Assembly (NCBI GenBank): GCA_963706535.1
Contig: CAVPMU010000017.1
Location: 115,322-179,321 of the forward strand
Reading direction: 5' to 3'
Length of the DNA: 64,000 nucleotides
Source: RPQJ01 sp963706535
Lineage (GTDB): Bacteria > Pseudomonadota > Gammaproteobacteria > Steroidobacterales > Steroidobacteraceae
This document shows, piece after piece, positions 1-7,682 of the stretch. Each line of letters begins with the position of its first letter. Position 1 is the stretch's first letter. The notes under the pieces were generated by a model, which had not been told where the DNA came from, did not search any database, and was given only the letters and a program-made list of their open reading frames with translations. The translations under genes were made by a program, and so were the position numbers.

Positions 1-1
1 C

Positions 2-841
2 TTCGATGCCCTCGTCGAGGCCCGCCTGAACCGCGATGCCTGCGTGGTCGCGCTCGGCGGCGGCGTGGTGGGCGACATGGCGGGCTTCGCGGCTGCCTGT
101 TACCAGCGCGGAGTCGACTACGTGCAGGTGCCGACCACGCTGCTCGCACAGGTGGATTCCTCGGTGGGCGGCAAGACCGGCGTCAACCACCCCGGTGGCA
201 AGAACCTGATCGGGGCCTTCCACCAGCCGCGTGCGGTGATCTCCGACACGAGCACGCTCGCGACGCTGCCGGGTCGCGAGCTGCGCGCGGGCCTCGCGGA
301 GGTGCTGAAGTACGGCCTCATCGCGGACTCGGCGTTCTTCGACTGGATCGACGCCGAACTCGAGGCACTGCTGGCGCTCGATGCCGCGGCCGTGGCACGG
401 GCCATCCGGCGCTCGTGCGAAATCAAGGCGGCGATCGTCGCCGAGGACGAGCTCGAGTACGGACGGCGCGCGCTGCTCAACTTCGGGCACACCTTCGGGC
501 ACGCGATCGAGGCGGCCACCGGCTACGGCCAGTGGCTGCACGGCGAGGCAGTCGCGGTCGGCATGCTGCTCGCGGCCGACCTGTCCTGTCGCCTCGGCTG
601 GCTCGAGGCGGTCGAGGTCGAGCGGCTGCGCGGCCTGCTGCGCCGCGCGGGGTTGCCCGATCGCGCGCCCAGGATCGGCGCCAGGCGCGCGCTCGAACTC
701 ATGGGCATGGACAAGAAGGTGCTCGAGGGCCGCATCCGGCTGGTGCTGCTGCGCCGGACGGGCGTGGGCGTCGTGAGCGGCGACTATCCCTCGGATGCGC
801 TGCACGCGGTGCTGCGCGAGCATTTCGAGGCCGCGGCGTGA
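2..841 (+). CDS. aroB: 3-dehydroquinate synthase, 5' end missing
   Basis: Converts DAHP to 3-dehydroquinate, step two of the cytosolic shikimate pathway. The frame is open from base 2, so the N-terminal third lies outside the window. Visible family hallmarks are the glycine-rich NAD-binding stretch GGGVVGDMAGF, the VPTTLLAQVDSSVGGKTGVN block, the metal-ligand Glu in GLAEVLKYG, and the metal-binding histidines in NFGHTFGHA and LHGEAVAVGM. The stop TGA overlaps the GTG start of the next gene, so the two are probably translationally coupled. Identity is very secure. Confidence 0.97.
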   Translation, partial: FDALVEARLNRDACVVALGGGVVGDMAGFAAACYQRGVDYVQVPTTLLAQVDSSVGGKTGVNHPGGKNLIGAFHQPRAVISDTSTLATLPGRELRAGLAEVLKYGLIADSAFFDWIDAELEALLALDAAAVARAIRRSCEIKAAIVAEDELEYGRRALLNFGHTFGHAIEAATGYGQWLHGEAVAVGMLLAADLSCRLGWLEAVEVERLRGLLRRAGLPDRAPRIGARRALELMGMDKKVLEGRIRLVLLRRTGVGVVSGDYPSDALHAVLREHFEAAA

Positions 842-2001
842 GCGGCCTCGGCACGCCGCTCGCGCCTTACGCCCAGCACGAGTCGTCCTCGCGCGGCCGG
901 CGCTTCGCGGAACCCCCACCGCGGCATCGCACCGAGTACCAGCGGGACCGCGACCGGATCGTCCACTCGACGGCGTTCCGGCGCCTGGTCTACAAGACCC
1001 AGGTGTTCGTGAACCACGAGGGCGACCTCTATCGCACCCGGCTCACGCATTCGCTCGAGGTCGCGCAGATTGCCCGCAGCGTGGCGCGCGCGCTCGACCT
1101 GAACGAGCCGCTGGCCGAGGCCATCTGCCTCGCGCACGACCTCGGGCACACGCCCTTCGGCCACGCCGGCCAGGACGCGCTGAACGACTGCATGCGCGAG
1201 TTCGGCGGCTTCGAGCACAACCTGCAGTCGCTCAGGGTGGTGGACGAGATCGAGGAGCGCTACGCCGAGTTCGCCGGGCTCAACCTCACGTTCGAGACCC
1301 GCGAGGGCATCCTGAAGCACTGTTCGGCGGCCAATGCCCGCCGCCTCGGCGAGCTGGGCGAGCGTTTCCTCGCGCGCCGGCAGCCGAGCCTCGAGGCGCA
1401 GCTCGCGAACCTCGCCGACGAAGTCGCCTACAACAACCACGACGTCGACGACGGCATCCGTGCAGGCCTGATCACCATCGAGGAGCTGCGCGAGGTCGAG
1501 ATCTTCCGCCGCCAGTACGAGCTCGTCACCGCGCGCTACCCCGGGCTCTCCGGGCGGCGGCTGGTGCACGAGGTCGTCCGCCGCATGATCGACTACGTGG
1601 TCAATGACCTCGTGGACGCCTCGCGCGCCTCGCTGGCCGCCGCCGCTCCGCAGGATGCCGAGGCGGTGCGCGCGCGACCGGAGCCGCTCCTCACTTTCAG
1701 CGAACAGGTGCGCGCCGAGCACCTCGAGCTGAAGCGCTACCTGCGCCAGCACCTCTATCGCCACTACCGCGTGCTGCGCATGACCACCAAGGCGCGTCGC
1801 GTGGTGCGCAGCCTGTTCGAGGCGATGCTCGAGGACGTCGAGTTGATGCCAGCGGAACACCAGGAGGCCGCCCGTCGCATGGAATCCGAGTCCGGCCCTG
1901 CAGGGCGCGCCCGCGCCGTGGCCGACTACATCGCCGGGATGACCGACCGGTTCGCGATCCTGGAGCACCAGCGGCTGTTCGATCCGTCCGAGAGAACCTG
2001 A
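838..2001 (+). CDS. dGTPase-like deoxynucleoside triphosphate triphosphohydrolase (HD family)
   Basis: Expected to hydrolyse dNTPs to deoxynucleosides and triphosphate, helping control dNTP pools. The 387-residue protein carries the HD-domain metal ligands: His in RLTHSLEVAQIAR, the HD pair in LAHDLGHTPFGHAG, and a later Asp in NLADEVAYNNHDVDDG. The reading frame is open further upstream, but that part lies on aroB sequence; the GTG at 838 overlaps the aroB stop (GTGA) and begins just before the conserved SSRGRRF/YQRDRDRIVHS region. The aroB-dgt pairing is common in gammaproteobacteria. Whether it prefers dGTP cannot be read from the sequence. Confidence 0.93.
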   Translation: MSGLGTPLAPYAQHESSSRGRRFAEPPPRHRTEYQRDRDRIVHSTAFRRLVYKTQVFVNHEGDLYRTRLTHSLEVAQIARSVARALDLNEPLAEAICLAHDLGHTPFGHAGQDALNDCMREFGGFEHNLQSLRVVDEIEERYAEFAGLNLTFETREGILKHCSAANARRLGELGERFLARRQPSLEAQLANLADEVAYNNHDVDDGIRAGLITIEELREVEIFRRQYELVTARYPGLSGRRLVHEVVRRMIDYVVNDLVDASRASLAAAAPQDAEAVRARPEPLLTFSEQVRAEHLELKRYLRQHLYRHYRVLRMTTKARRVVRSLFEAMLEDVELMPAEHQEAARRMESESGPAGRARAVADYIAGMTDRFAILEHQRLFDPSERT

Positions 2002-2128
2002 GGAAAGGGGATAGGGGATAGGGGATAGGGGATAGGGGATAGTGGTCGGAGGCCGGCGCGCCGGCCGGGTCAAGTCCGCACTATCCGCTATCCGCTGTTC
2101 ACTATCCGCTCTGGTCTATCCCCTTTCC
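2002..2128. repeat. intergenic heptamer-repeat element, copy A
   Basis: About five tandem copies of the heptamer GGGGATA form the left arm. The centre is the perfect palindrome GGCCGGCGCGCCGGCC, and the right arm has TATCCGC units ending in CTATCCCCTTTCC. The arms are complementary, so the whole element is a long imperfect hairpin. It fills the gap between dgt and pyrF. Related copies lie at 3968-4080, 42222-42324 and 55279-55318. It may act as a terminator or be a small non-autonomous mobile repeat; function is not known. Confidence 0.8.
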
Positions 2129-2172
2129 TCCGTCGGGTATCATTGCCCGCTGGCCCTCCTCGAGCGCTCCCG

Positions 2173-2904
2173 ATGCCGTTTACCCCCAAAGCCATCCCCG
2201 CGCGCGAGCGCCTGATCTTCGCCATGGACGTGGCCGACCCCGCCGAGGCACGCCGCCTCGCGGACACGCTCGGCGACTCGGTCCATTTCTACAAGCTGGG
2301 GCTCGAACTCTTCATGGCGGGCGGCTACTTCGAGCTGCTCGACTGGATGGTGGCCCGGGGCAAGAAGGTGTTCGTCGATCTCAAGTTCTTCGACGTACCG
2401 GCGACGGTGGCCGCGGCCGTGAAGCAGCTGCGCAACCGCGGCGTCACGCTCACGACCGTGCATGGCAACCAGGCGATCATGGAAGCTGCGGCCGCCGCCA
2501 AGGGCGACGTGAAGGTGCTCGCGGTGACGGTGCTCACGAGCCTCGATCGCGGCGACCTCGACGACCTCGGCTTTGCCTGCGACGTCGAGAAGCTCGTGCT
2601 GTCCCGGGCGCGGCGCGCGCTCGAGGCCGGCTGCGACGGCGTCGTGTCGTCGGGGCTCGAGGCGCCGAAGCTGCGCGAATTCATCGACCAGCGGCTGCTG
2701 GTGGTGACGCCGGGCATCCGCCCCGTCGACAACAGGCCCGTGGACGACCAGAAGCGCACGGTCGACGTCGCACAGGCCTTCGCCAACGGCGCCGACTACA
2801 TCGTGGTCGGCCGGCCGATCCGCGACGCGGCCGACCCGCGTGCCGCGGCATTGGCGATGCAGAGGACGATCGAAGGCATCTTCCCGCAGGAGTCCGCATC
2901 GTGA
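2173..2904 (+). CDS. pyrF: orotidine 5'-phosphate decarboxylase
   Basis: Catalyses OMP to UMP, the last step of de novo pyrimidine synthesis. The 243-residue length is normal for the bacterial group-1 enzyme. The catalytic Asp-Lys-x-x-Asp region is visible in VFVDLKFFDVPAT, the phosphate-binding end in VVTPGIRP and VVGRPIRDA, and the N-terminal IFAMDV strand is present. An in-frame TTG lies upstream at 2143, but the ATG at 2173 gives the usual N-terminus. The last codons overlap the hemE start (GTGA), suggesting an operon. Confidence 0.97.
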   Translation: MPFTPKAIPARERLIFAMDVADPAEARRLADTLGDSVHFYKLGLELFMAGGYFELLDWMVARGKKVFVDLKFFDVPATVAAAVKQLRNRGVTLTTVHGNQAIMEAAAAAKGDVKVLAVTVLTSLDRGDLDDLGFACDVEKLVLSRARRALEAGCDGVVSSGLEAPKLREFIDQRLLVVTPGIRPVDNRPVDDQKRTVDVAQAFANGADYIVVGRPIRDAADPRAAALAMQRTIEGIFPQESAS

Positions 2905-3970
2905 CCGCACACCTGCAGAACGACCTGTTCCTGCGCGCCCTGTTGCGCCAGCCGACGCCACGCACGCCGCTGTGGATGATGCGGCAGGCCGGCCGCTACC
3001 TGCCCGAATACCGCGCGACGCGCGCCAAGGCCGGCAGTTTCCTCGCCCTGTGCATGAACCCCGAGCTCGCCTGCGAGGTCACGCTGCAGCCGCTGGCCCG
3101 TTACCGGCTCGATGCGGCCATCCTGTTCTCCGACATCCTGACCATCCCGCACGCGATGAACGTCGGGCTCGAGTTCGAGGCCGGGGAAGGGCCGAAGATC
3201 GCGCGTCCGGTGCGCACCCGCGCCGACATCGACGGCCTGCCGGTCCCGGATCCCGAGGGCGAGCTTCGCTACGTGATGGATGCGGTGCGACTGATCCGTC
3301 GCGAGCTGGGCGGACGCGTGCCGCTGATCGGCTTCGCGGGCAGCCCGTGGACCGTCGGCACCTACATGGTCGAGGGCGGAAGCAGCAAGAACTTCCAGCA
3401 CATCAAGGGCATGCTGTACGGCGCGCCGGGCGAGCTGCACCGGCTGCTCGACGTGATCACGCGTGCGACGCTCGCCTACCTCAATGCGCAGGTGGCCGCC
3501 GGAGCGCAGGCCGTGATGGTGTTCGATACCTGGGGCGGCGCGCTGACTCCGGCCGATTACCGCGAGTTCTCGCTGCGCTACATGCAGCAGATCGTCGGCG
3601 GGCTGACGCGGGAGAGCGAAGGCCGCCGCGTGCCGGTCATCCTGTTCACCAAGGGCGGCGGACAGTGGCTCGCCGACATGGCGGCGACTGGCTGCGACGC
3701 GCTCGGCGTGGACTGGACGACCGATCTCGGCGACGCCCGCCGGCCGTGCAGGACCGCGTGGCGCTGCAGGGCAACCTCGACCCGAGCGTGCTCTACGCCC
3801 CGCCGGCCGAGATCCGCGCCCAGGTCGCGCGCGTGCTCGAGAGCTTCGGCCACGGCCACGGCCACGTCTTCAACCTCGGTCACGGCATCCACCCCGACGT
3901 GCCGCCGGAGCATGCGGCTGCGATGGTCGATGCGGTGCACGAGCTTTCGCCGGCGTTTCACGCCGGATAG
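2901..3970 (+). CDS. hemE: uroporphyrinogen decarboxylase, interrupted by a one-base frameshift
   Basis: Decarboxylates uroporphyrinogen III to coproporphyrinogen III in heme synthesis. The first frame gives MMRQAGRYLPEYR, GFAGSPWT and FDTWGG, then loses homology after DWTTDLGDARR near 3740. The expected continuation QDRVALQGNLDP...NLGHGIHPDVPPEH is in the frame one base back and ends at 3970. One base is missing, most simply a G where a GGG run would be expected around 3738-3750. hemE is normally essential, so an assembly error is as likely as a true mutation. The GTG start at 2901 overlaps the pyrF stop. Confidence 0.93.
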
Positions 3971-4080
3971 TGAATAGTGAATAGCGGATAGCGGATAGCG
4001 GATAGTGGCAAGAGGCCGGCGCGCCGCCGGCTTGGATCCGCACTATCCGCTATCCGCTGTTCACTATCCGCTCTTCCCTG
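3968..4080. repeat. intergenic heptamer-repeat element, copy B
   Basis: Tandem units of GAATAGT and GGATAGC make the left arm. The core is GGCCGGCGCGCCGCCGG, and the right arm has TATCCGC units including a CCGCTGTTCACTATCCGC segment shared with copy A. It separates hemE from ppa. Compared with copy A, the left arm has mutated from GGGGATA to GCGGATA so that it pairs with the TATCCGC right arm, which suggests selection for, or gene conversion of, the hairpin. Confidence 0.75.
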
Positions 4081-4106
4081 CCCGCTGCTCCACACCGGAG
4101 GCCACC

Positions 4107-4691
4107 ATGGACATCAGCAAGATCAGCATCGGCGAAGCCCCGCCCCGCGACGTCAACGTGTTGATCGAGATCCCGCAGGGCGGGGTGCCCGTGAAGTACG
4201 AGCTCGACAAGGAGTCGGGCGCGCTGCGCGTGGACCGGTTCCTGAACACCGCGATGTTCTACCCGGGGAACTACGGCTTCATCCCGCATACGCTGTCGGG
4301 CGACGGCGACCCGGTGGACGTGATCGTCGTGGTGCCGAGCCCGGTCGTCGCGGGCGCCATCGTGCGCGTGCGGCCGGTGGGCGCGTTGCTGATGAAGGAC
4401 GAGGCGGGCGACGACGAGAAGGTGATCGCCGTGCCGGTCGACGAGCTGCACCCGTTCTACGAGGGGGTGCGCTCCTACAAGGACCTGCCCGCGACGCTGA
4501 CCGACCAGATCGCGCACTTCTTCCGGCACTACAAGGACCTGGAGAAGGGCAAGTGGGTCACGATCGTGAGCTGGGTCGGGACCGACCGTGCCGAGAAGAT
4601 GATCGTCGAGGGCATCCGCCGCGCGGCACGCGCCGGCGACGACGTCGCCGCGCACCACGTCGCGGGCGGCGCGCTCAAAGGCCGGAAATAG
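4107..4691 (+). CDS. ppa: inorganic pyrophosphatase (family I)
   Basis: Soluble Mg-dependent enzyme that hydrolyses pyrophosphate to phosphate, pulling biosynthetic reactions forward. The 194-residue protein shows the family I signature: KYELDKESG near the N-terminus, PGNYGFIPHT, the metal-binding DGDPVDVI aspartates, and YKDLEKGKW near the end. The ATG at 4107 has a CGGAG motif 6 bases upstream. It is monocistronic: repeat copy B lies in front and fadD converges from the other side. Confidence 0.97.
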   Translation: MDISKISIGEAPPRDVNVLIEIPQGGVPVKYELDKESGALRVDRFLNTAMFYPGNYGFIPHTLSGDGDPVDVIVVVPSPVVAGAIVRVRPVGALLMKDEAGDDEKVIAVPVDELHPFYEGVRSYKDLPATLTDQIAHFFRHYKDLEKGKWVTIVSWVGTDRAEKMIVEGIRRAARAGDDVAAHHVAGGALKGRK

Positions 4692-4695
4692 GCCC

Positions 4696-6354
4696 CTATT
4701 TTCGCAGTTCGCGGCGCAGGATCTTGCCGACGTTCGACTTCGGCAGCTCGTCGCGGAAATAGACCCGCTTCGGCACCTTGTAGCCGGTGAGCGACTTGCG
4801 GCAGTGCTCGATCAGGGCCTCTTCGGTGAGCGCCGGGTCCTTCCTGGTGACGAACAGCACCACGACCTCGCCCGCGCGTTCGTCGGCCTGCGCGACGGCC
4901 GCCGCCTCCAGCACCCCGGGGTGCGTGACCGCGACGCTCTCCACCTCGTTCGGGTACACGTTGAAACCCGAGACCAGGATCATGTCCTTCTTGCGGTCCT
5001 CGATGTAGACGTAGCCGCCCTCGTCCATGTAGCCGATGTCGCCCGTGCGCAGCACGCGGCCGTCGATCATCACCTTGTCGGTCTCGTCCTGGCGGTTCCA
5101 GTAGCCGCGCATCACCTGCGGTCCCTCGACGCAGATCTCGCCCGACGAGCGCAACGGCAGCTCCTTGCCGTCATCATCGCGGATCGTGATCACCGTGGAC
5201 GGCAGCGGCAGTCCGATCGAGCCCGTGAACTGCTCCGCATCGAGGCGATTGACCGTCGCGCCCGGCGAGGTCTCCGTGAGGCCCCAGGCCTGCGTGAGCG
5301 TGTTGCCCGTGACCTCCTTCCAGCGCTCGGCCACCGCCTGCTGCACGGCCATGCCGCCGCCCAGGCTCACGCGCAGGCTGCTGAAATCCAGCCGGTCGAA
5401 GCCCGGCGTGTGCAGCAGGGCGTTGAAGAGCGTGTTCACGCCGCTGAAGAAGGTGAAGCGGTGCTTCGCGAGGTCCGCCACGAAGCCCGCGAAGTCGCGT
5501 GGGTTGGCGACCAGCAGGTTGTGGCCGCCGAGCTTGATGAACACCAGCGCCTGGGTGAGCGCGAAGATGTGGTAGAGCGGCAGCGCGCCGACGATCGTGT
5601 TGCCGGGCATCTCGGCGAGCACGGGCGCCACCCACGACTCGAGCTGGCGCACGTTCGAGACCAGGTTGCGATGCGTCAGCATCGCGCCCTTCGACACGCC
5701 GGTCGTCCCGCCCGTGTACTGCAGGAACGCGATGTCCTCGTGGTCGAGCGCGGGCATCTCGAGGTTCTGGTAACGGCCGTGGCTCATCGCCTCGGCGAAG
5801 CGCACCGCGCCCGGCAGCGAGTACTCGGGCACCTGCCTGCGCACGTGGCGGACCACGAAGTTCACGAGCAGCGATTTCGGGAAGGGGAGCAGGTCGCCGG
5901 CGCCGGTGACGATCACGGTCTCGAGCCCGGTCGCGGCGCGCACCTCGGCGAGCGTGTGCGCGAAATTCTCGAGGATCACGATGGCGCGGGCGCCCGAGTC
6001 GTGCAGCTGGTGTTGCAGCTCGCGCGGCGTGTACAGCGGGTTGGTGTTGACGACCACCAGCCCGGCGCGGAAGGCACCCACCAGCGCCACCGGGTACTGC
6101 AGGATGTTCGGCAGCATGAGCGCGATGCGGTCGCCCTTGCGCAGGCCGGCGACCTGCTGCAGGTAGGCCGCGAACCGGCGGCTCAGCACGTCGAGGTCGC
6201 CGTAGGTGAGCGTGCGGTCCATGCACGTGCATGCGGGAGCGTCGCGATGCAGGGCGATGCTCCGCTCGATGATGTCCTGCAGCGAGCGGTATTCGTCCGG
6301 GTTGATCTCGGCGGGCACGCCGGGCGGATAGTTCTTCAGCCAGATCTTGTCCAT
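4696..6354 (-). CDS. fadD: long-chain fatty acid-CoA ligase
   Basis: AMP-forming acyl-CoA synthetase that activates long-chain fatty acids for beta-oxidation or lipid synthesis. The 552-residue protein has the P-loop-like YTGGTTGVSKGAMLTH, the AWGLTETSPG block, the adenylate-binding RTGDIGYMDEGGYVYIEDRKKD, and the catalytic C-terminal lysine in SNVGKILRRELRK. The ATG at 6354 gives the usual MDKIWLKNYPPGVP start; a GTG three codons upstream is also possible. It could feed acyl-CoA to the wax-ester genes near 25-29 kb, which is inference. Confidence 0.95.
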   Translation of the reverse strand: MDKIWLKNYPPGVPAEINPDEYRSLQDIIERSIALHRDAPACTCMDRTLTYGDLDVLSRRFAAYLQQVAGLRKGDRIALMLPNILQYPVALVGAFRAGLVVVNTNPLYTPRELQHQLHDSGARAIVILENFAHTLAEVRAATGLETVIVTGAGDLLPFPKSLLVNFVVRHVRRQVPEYSLPGAVRFAEAMSHGRYQNLEMPALDHEDIAFLQYTGGTTGVSKGAMLTHRNLVSNVRQLESWVAPVLAEMPGNTIVGALPLYHIFALTQALVFIKLGGHNLLVANPRDFAGFVADLAKHRFTFFSGVNTLFNALLHTPGFDRLDFSSLRVSLGGGMAVQQAVAERWKEVTGNTLTQAWGLTETSPGATVNRLDAEQFTGSIGLPLPSTVITIRDDDGKELPLRSSGEICVEGPQVMRGYWNRQDETDKVMIDGRVLRTGDIGYMDEGGYVYIEDRKKDMILVSGFNVYPNEVESVAVTHPGVLEAAAVAQADERAGEVVVLFVTRKDPALTEEALIEHCRKSLTGYKVPKRVYFRDELPKSNVGKILRRELRK

Positions 6355-6388
6355 TTCGCTCACTATAACCCAGCGCGAAACCCGGCTT

Positions 6389-7018
6389 TCAGCGCGTGAG
6401 CAGCGGCTTGAGGCGCGGCCAGGCGAGGTCGAGCAGCTTCGGCTGGGCGGCCGCGTTCGGGTGAATCCCGTCGTCCTGCATCAGCGAATCGTCGAGGGCG
6501 ATGCCGTCGAGGAAGAACGGCACCAGCGGCAGGCCGTGCCGCCTGGCGAGCTCGCCGTACAGGTCGTGGAACGCCCTCGTGTAGGCGGGCCCGTAGTTGG
6601 GTGGGACGCGCATGCCGATCAGCAGCACCTTCGCACCCGCCTCGCGGGACAGGCGGATCAGGCCCTCGAAGTTGGTGCGCACTTCGGCGACGGGCAGCCC
6701 GCGCAGGCCGTCGTTGCCGCCGAGCTCGATGACGACGACGGCCGGGCGATGGGTCGCCAGCGCCCGTGGCAGCCGCGCCAGCGCGCCGCCCGTGGTCTCG
6801 CCGCTCGAGCTGGCATTGACGACGCGGTGCCCGTACCCTTTGGACTCCAGGCGTTTCTGCAGCAGGGCCACCCAGCCCTGCTCGAGACGGAATCCGTAGG
6901 CCGCGCTCAGGCTGTCGCCCAGCACCAGGATGACCGGTGCCGGCGCGGCGGGCCCCGCGTTGGCGGCGACGGACCAACACAGGCAGGCGAGGAAGATGCA
7001 GACGGAGCGTATGGACAC
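6389..7018 (-). CDS. tesA: SGNH arylesterase / acyl-CoA thioesterase TesA-like
   Basis: Periplasmic GDSL/SGNH hydrolase. An N-terminal signal peptide (hydrophobic core VCIFLACLCWSVAANA) precedes the nucleophile block LGDSLSAAYG, the GGNDGLRG oxyanion block and the DGIHPN Asp-His block. The GTG at 7018 gives a compact signal peptide; the frame is open upstream, but that stretch lies antisense to ybbA. The start overlaps the divergent ybbA start by 8 bp, the tesA/ybbA/ybbP arrangement seen in E. coli. Confidence 0.9.
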   Translation of the reverse strand: MSIRSVCIFLACLCWSVAANAGPAAPAPVILVLGDSLSAAYGFRLEQGWVALLQKRLESKGYGHRVVNASSSGETTGGALARLPRALATHRPAVVVIELGGNDGLRGLPVAEVRTNFEGLIRLSREAGAKVLLIGMRVPPNYGPAYTRAFHDLYGELARRHGLPLVPFFLDGIALDDSLMQDDGIHPNAAAQPKLLDLAWPRLKPLLTR

Positions 7019-7682
7019 GGTGCTCGAGGCGCAGCGGGTGGGCAAGCAGGTTAGCAGCCCGGAGGGAACGCTCGCCATTCTCTCCGAGGTCTCGCTCGAG
7101 ATCGGCCGCGGCGAGACGGTCGCCATCATGGGCGCCTCGGGCGCCGGGAAATCGACTTTGCTAGCGCTGCTGGCCGGGCTCGACGAGGCGACCTCAGGCA
7201 CGGTGCGGCTGGCCGGCAGCGAGCTGACGGCCCTCGACGAGGACGGACGCGCCGCCGTCCGCGCACGCCACGTCGGGTTCGTCTTCCAGTCCTTCCACCT
7301 GTTGCCGTCGCTGACCGCGCTCGAGAACGTCATGCTGCCGCTCGAGCTCGCAGGCCGACGCGATGCGCGGCAGGCGGCACGCGAGGTGCTGGACCGCGTC
7401 GGACTCGCCGAACGCGTCGGTCACTATCCGCGCCAACTCTCCGGCGGCGAGCAGCAACGCGTCGCGATCGCGCGCGCGTTCGTGACGCAGCCCGCCGTGC
7501 TGTTCGCCGACGAGCCCACCGGCAACCTCGATGCCGCCACCGGCGAGCGGATCATGGACCTGCTGTTCGGCCTGAACGCGGCGGTCGGCTCCACGCTGGT
7601 GCTCGTCACGCACGACCGCGCACTCGCTTCGCGCTGCGGCCGCGTCATCCGCCTGGACGCGGGACGCGTGGTCCCGGAGTGA
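7011..7682 (+). CDS. ybbA: ABC transporter ATP-binding protein, YbbA/LolD type
   Basis: Cytoplasmic ATPase of a MacB/LolCDE-type transporter. The 223 residues contain Walker A GASGAGKST, a Q-loop FVFQSF, the signature LSGGEQQRVAIARA, Walker B VLFADEPTGNLD and the switch His in LVTHD. The next gene encodes its membrane partner and overlaps by 4 bp. Substrate is not shown; homologues are linked to envelope lipid or lipoprotein handling. An ATG at 7011 begins the usual N-terminus. Confidence 0.93.
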   Translation: MDTVLEAQRVGKQVSSPEGTLAILSEVSLEIGRGETVAIMGASGAGKSTLLALLAGLDEATSGTVRLAGSELTALDEDGRAAVRARHVGFVFQSFHLLPSLTALENVMLPLELAGRRDARQAAREVLDRVGLAERVGHYPRQLSGGEQQRVAIARAFVTQPAVLFADEPTGNLDAATGERIMDLLFGLNAAVGSTLVLVTHDRALASRCGRVIRLDAGRVVPE